Shown: piece after piece, positions 61,436 through 64,000 of the stretch
How positions within the stretch are numbered: position 1 is the first letter of the stretch
Layout of the letters: the number at the start of each line of letters is the position of its first letter
Position numbers and translations under genes: made by a program
Origin: an uncultured Lachnospiraceae bacterium
GTDB taxonomy: Bacteria; Bacillota; Clostridia; Lachnospirales; Lachnospiraceae
Assembly: GCA_910585765.1 (NCBI GenBank)
Contig: CAJUES010000003.1
Coordinates: 1 to 64,000 of the forward strand
DNA length: 64,000 nt
Reading direction: 5' to 3'
Notes under the pieces: generated by a model
The model's input: only the letters and a program-made list of their open reading frames with translations
What the model was told of the DNA's origin: nothing
The model's database searches: none

Positions 61436-61608
61436 TCTGCTCATGCATTTATGTACATAACCCTGTATGAATTAATCCGGATCGGGATCTTTTTGGCCGG
61501 CTTCGCAGCCTTGCTGTCATTGCCGGATTGCAGGAGACGGACTTCGTTCACGACTGCTTTTGCACACCGGCTTCGGCGAAGATAACGTTTTGAATTTTTT
61601 TTGGAAAG

Positions 61609-61638
61609 GCACTTAAAAGGGTGGGTGTTCATACAATA
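61609..61638 (+). promoter_or_regulatory. Mother-cell sigma promoter of sigK
   Basis: CATACAATA (61630-61638) matches the sigma-K -10 consensus CATAnnnTA and also the sigma-E -10 CATACAnT. A CACT (61610-61613) sits 16 bases upstream, suiting a sigma-K -35 mACm. The sigma-E -35 is not convincing. Confidence 0.6.
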
Positions 61639-61664
61639 GAATAAATGAGTCCTGGGGGCATTTC

Positions 61665-62324
61665 TTGAAGACCTTTGAGCAACCTTTATCTGCCAAGGAG
61701 GAGACTTTGTACCTGGAAGCGATGAACAGCGAGGATTTGGAAGCAGCCCATAGGGCAAGGCAGATATTGATCGAGAGGAATCTGCGCCTGGTGGCACACG
61801 TGTCAAAGAAGTACATGGGGTGCGGTGAAGATATGGAGGATCTGATATCCATAGGAACCATAGGGCTGATCAAGGCAGTGAATACCTTCAAGGCAGAGAA
61901 GGGCAGCAGACTTGCCACATACGCGGCAAGATGCATAGACAATGAGCTGTTGATGATGTTTCGGGCGAGAAAAAAAGTTACGCGGGAGGTATCGCTGTAT
62001 GAGCCAATCGGAACGGACAAAGAGGGGAATGAGATCAATCTGATTGATGTCTGTGAGCAGGAGCAGCGCGATATCGTGGATGACATGGATATGATGGCAA
62101 AACTGGGCTGCCTGTCCCGCCTGATCGAAGAAAAACTCGACGAGAGGGAACGCGAGATCATAAGAATGCGGTATGGCATGCTCGGAAAAAGCTTTACCGG
62201 GGAGGAGATGACACAGCGGGATATCGGGAAGCTGCTGGGGATTTCCAGGAGTTATGTGTCCCGCATCGAGAAGAAGGCACTCGGAAAACTGAGGGCAGGT
62301 CTGGAAGAGGAAAAACTGTGTTAA
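61665..62324 (+). CDS. sigK: RNA polymerase sporulation sigma factor sigma-K
   Basis: 219 residues. Late mother-cell sigma factor that directs spore coat and cortex genes. Region 2 has RNLRLVAHVSKKYMG and EDLISIGTIGLIKAVNTF, then LATYAARCIDNELLM, and PIGTDKEGNEINLIDV follows as in B. subtilis sigma-K. Region 4 has MTQRDIGKLLGISRSYVSRIEKKAL. It starts with a TTG at 61665 (GGGGG six bases upstream), and the protein begins MKTFEQPLSAKEE. The B. subtilis pro-sequence of about 20 residues is absent, so activity cannot be gated by SpoIVFB-type cleavage. The reading frame is unbroken. Confidence 0.93.
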   Translation: MKTFEQPLSAKEETLYLEAMNSEDLEAAHRARQILIERNLRLVAHVSKKYMGCGEDMEDLISIGTIGLIKAVNTFKAEKGSRLATYAARCIDNELLMMFRARKKVTREVSLYEPIGTDKEGNEINLIDVCEQEQRDIVDDMDMMAKLGCLSRLIEEKLDEREREIIRMRYGMLGKSFTGEEMTQRDIGKLLGISRSYVSRIEKKALGKLRAGLEEEKLC

Positions 62325-62369
62325 AATGTATTATTTTTTACATTTCGAGTGCTGATTTTTACATTTCAG

Positions 62370-62397
62370 TTGTTTTCCTAAGCTGCATATGTTATAT
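62370..62397 (+). promoter_or_regulatory. Promoter of the YifB gene
   Basis: TTGTTT (62370-62375), 16 bases, TTATAT (62392-62397). Weak match. Confidence 0.4.
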
Positions 62398-62435
62398 ATG
62401 ACAAATAACACATAAGAGCGAAGGAGTACGGATTG

Positions 62436-63977
62436 ATGTATAGCAGAGTGATCACGGGAGCCATCAGCGGCATTGAGAGCATGCTCGCGGCGGTGGAAGT
62501 CGATGCGTCCAGGGGCATGCCTGGATTCGAGATGGTGGGACAGCTGAGCGGTGAGGTAAGGGAGGCAAAGGAGCGCGTCAGAGTGGCTCTCAAAAATGCC
62601 TCCATCGAAATACCTCCCATGCGGCTCACAGTCAGTATCTCGCCGGCGGAAGTGAAGAAGGAGGGAGCATCCTACGATCTCCCGATAGCGATCGGTATTC
62701 TCGTGTCGCTGGGATTGATACCGGCGGAGGGCATACAGGATACGCTGATCGTGGGGGAGCTGGGGCTGGACGGAGAAGTGCGTGCGGTCAGAGGAGTGCT
62801 TCCCATCGTCCGGAAGGCAGAGCAGGAACATATCAGGAGATGCGTCGTGCCGTCTGCAAATGTGCGCGAAGGCGCAGTCATAGATCATGTCGAGATCATC
62901 GGTGTGAGCAGCCTGGCGGAAACTATAGAGTACCTGCAGGAGGTCGAGGAGCGAAAGCCGCAGAAGATAGCGCCAGCCAGCCGGACTTTGACCGGGGACT
63001 TCGATGAGCCGGCGGCAGACCTGGATTTCTGCGAGATCAACGGTCAGGAATCCGTAAAGCGCGCCGTGGAAGTGGCTGCGGCAGGATTTCACCACATTCT
63101 GATGATCGGTCCGCCAGGCTCCGGCAAGACCATGATCGCGAAGCGGATACCGACGATACTGCCGGATCTGTCCAGGGAGGAGAGCCTTGAAGTCTCCACG
63201 ATATACAGCGTGGCGGGGCAGCTCGACGGCGGTAAGGCACTGATCACGAGAAGACCCTTTCTCGATCCGCACCACACGATTTCCGAACAGGCGCTCGCAG
63301 GCGGCGGGAGGATCCCCAGGCCAGGCGTCATCTCGTTGGCACACCGGGGCGTCCTCTTTATGGACGAGCTGCCGGAGTTTCGCCACAACGCGATCGAGAT
63401 CCTGAGACAACCTCTCGAGGACAAGCGTATACATATAGCCAGGACGTACGGAAACTTTGTATACCCTGCAGACTTTATGCTGGTGGCTGCGATGAACCCC
63501 TGTCCGTGCGGCTATTTTCCGGACAGAAACCGGTGTGCGTGTACGGAGACGGAGGTCAGGAAGTACCTGTCAAGGATATCGGGACCGATCCTGGACAGGA
63601 TCGATGTGGTGACGGAGGCACCGAGAGTAGATATCAGACAGCTGTCCGCAGATATGCGCAATGAGTGCAGCGCCGATATCAGACGGCGCGTGGCGGGGGC
63701 GAGAGAGCGCCAGCGCGCGCGTTACATGGGGACAGGCTATCGGTTCAACGCCGAGCTGCGCCCGGGTGATATCAGGGAGTACTGCAGGCTTGGGACGAGA
63801 GAACAGCACATGATGGAGGAAATATTTACCATGATGAATCTGTCGGCGCGTGCATATCATAAAATTATAAAGGTGGCGAGGACCATCGCGGACTTGGACG
63901 GGAAGGACGATATTGGCACGGAACAGATCAGCGAGGCAGTCTGCTATAGAATAAATGATAAAGGATATTGGAATTAG
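62436..63977 (+). CDS. YifB/ComM family Mg-chelatase-like AAA ATPase
   Basis: About 513 residues. The N-terminal ChlI domain opens YSRVITGAISGIE and has MPGFEMVGQLSG and the LPIAIGILVSLG motif. The AAA domain has Walker A GPPGSGKTMIAKRIP, Walker B VLFMDELPEF, the MNPCPCGYFPD zinc-finger-like stretch and RISGPILDRIDV. Members such as ComM act as branch-migration helicases in natural transformation. The ATG at 62436 has AAGGAG nine bases upstream (a TTG precedes it). The next gene starts three bases after its stop and may be dprA, a frequent neighbour. Confidence 0.93.
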   Translation: MYSRVITGAISGIESMLAAVEVDASRGMPGFEMVGQLSGEVREAKERVRVALKNASIEIPPMRLTVSISPAEVKKEGASYDLPIAIGILVSLGLIPAEGIQDTLIVGELGLDGEVRAVRGVLPIVRKAEQEHIRRCVVPSANVREGAVIDHVEIIGVSSLAETIEYLQEVEERKPQKIAPASRTLTGDFDEPAADLDFCEINGQESVKRAVEVAAAGFHHILMIGPPGSGKTMIAKRIPTILPDLSREESLEVSTIYSVAGQLDGGKALITRRPFLDPHHTISEQALAGGGRIPRPGVISLAHRGVLFMDELPEFRHNAIEILRQPLEDKRIHIARTYGNFVYPADFMLVAAMNPCPCGYFPDRNRCACTETEVRKYLSRISGPILDRIDVVTEAPRVDIRQLSADMRNECSADIRRRVAGARERQRARYMGTGYRFNAELRPGDIREYCRLGTREQHMMEEIFTMMNLSARAYHKIIKVARTIADLDGKDDIGTEQISEAVCYRINDKGYWN

Positions 63978-63980
63978 CGT

Positions 63981-64000
63981 ATGACAGAAGAGAGAGATGG
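63981..64000 (+). CDS. Start of the next gene, cut by window
   Basis: ATG followed by codons for TEER at the window edge. The frame is open, and a DNA-protecting protein DprA is common after YifB, but only six codons are seen. Confidence 0.3.

Larger units (their letters stand above)
61145..61664. other. Non-coding remnant region before sigK
   Basis: About 520 bases between the integrase remnant and sigK. It contains the transposase fragment (61187-61435), then about 170 bases with no recognisable content, and the sigK promoter. Base composition is lower in GC than the flanking genes. Confidence 0.5.

Noticed and set aside
61145..61664. A skin element splitting sigK
   Set aside because: sigK is a continuous frame, and the neighbouring recombinase is of the tyrosine type, dead, and on the other strand. 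Skin elements use serine recombinases.
1..64000. CRISPR array, prophage or secretion island
   Set aside because: No regular direct repeats with spacers, no terminase, capsid or tail genes, and only one dead integrase.

Overview
The window reads as a stretch of chromosome from a spore-forming, anaerobic member of the Clostridia, most likely a Lachnospiraceae. The evidence is an alpha/beta-type small acid-soluble spore protein, sigma-K without a pro-sequence, a Spo0A-type DNA-binding protein, a four-subunit pyruvate:ferredoxin oxidoreductase, a methionine aminopeptidase with a SEC-C zinc motif, the tig-clpP-clpX-lon-engB order, and moderate GC judged by eye. Nearly everything is ordinary chromosomal sequence. 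The one clear scar of mobile DNA lies between a tRNA-Gly gene and sigK.

Layout. 1-3.3 kb: the end of a hybrid sensor kinase and a lipoprotein solute-binding protein. 3.3-7.2 kb: a stand-alone TrpB2, a tRNA-Val/tRNA-Met operon on the minus strand, two short flavodoxin-fold proteins, and a Spo0A C-terminal-domain protein with no receiver. 7.2-13.9 kb: glycogen synthase, RqcH, Map, a NusG-II/Gx-transporter pair and DNA polymerase IV. 13.9-16 kb (minus): a secreted GH53 galactanase lipoprotein. 16.2-22.4 kb: a DJ-1 protein, then a consensus promoter driving cheR, cheB, a CheY-like gene, cheW, a PAS histidine kinase and an HD-GYP response regulator. There is no CheA or chemoreceptor gene. 22.5-31.4 kb: a SASP gene with a sigma-G-like promoter, then tig, clpP, clpX, lon, engB, an AI-2E permease and truA.

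31.4-45.5 kb: glnS, a HAD phosphatase, several family-specific unknowns, a PfkB-fold protein with changed catalytic residues, guaB, an FHA protein and porGDAB. 45.7-54.6 kb: clpB, an MBOAT/SGNH acyl-transfer pair on the minus strand, a PrsA-like foldase lipoprotein, and htpG behind a perfect CIRCE operator. 54.6-59.9 kb: an unknown, a DUF1653 protein, a GT2 glycosyltransferase, glyA, and a membrane-anchored GH3-like protein that has lost its acid/base motif. 59.9-64 kb: a structured inverted-repeat element, tRNA-Gly, a broken tyrosine integrase, a transposase remnant, sigK, a YifB/ComM AAA protein and the first codons of the next gene.

Themes. Protein quality control is well represented: Tig, ClpP, ClpX, Lon, ClpB, HtpG, RqcH and PrsA. 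Signalling is the most unusual part. The CheB receiver has lost all its phosphorylation residues, the kinase ends in an HPt-like bundle without the histidine, and the likely output is an HD-GYP cyclic-di-GMP phosphodiesterase. This suggests a repurposed chemosensory pathway, which is an inference from gene content. Two more enzyme-fold proteins (PfkB, GH3) lack catalytic residues, and Spo0A appears without a receiver. All promoter, terminator and start calls come from reading the sequence and are untested.
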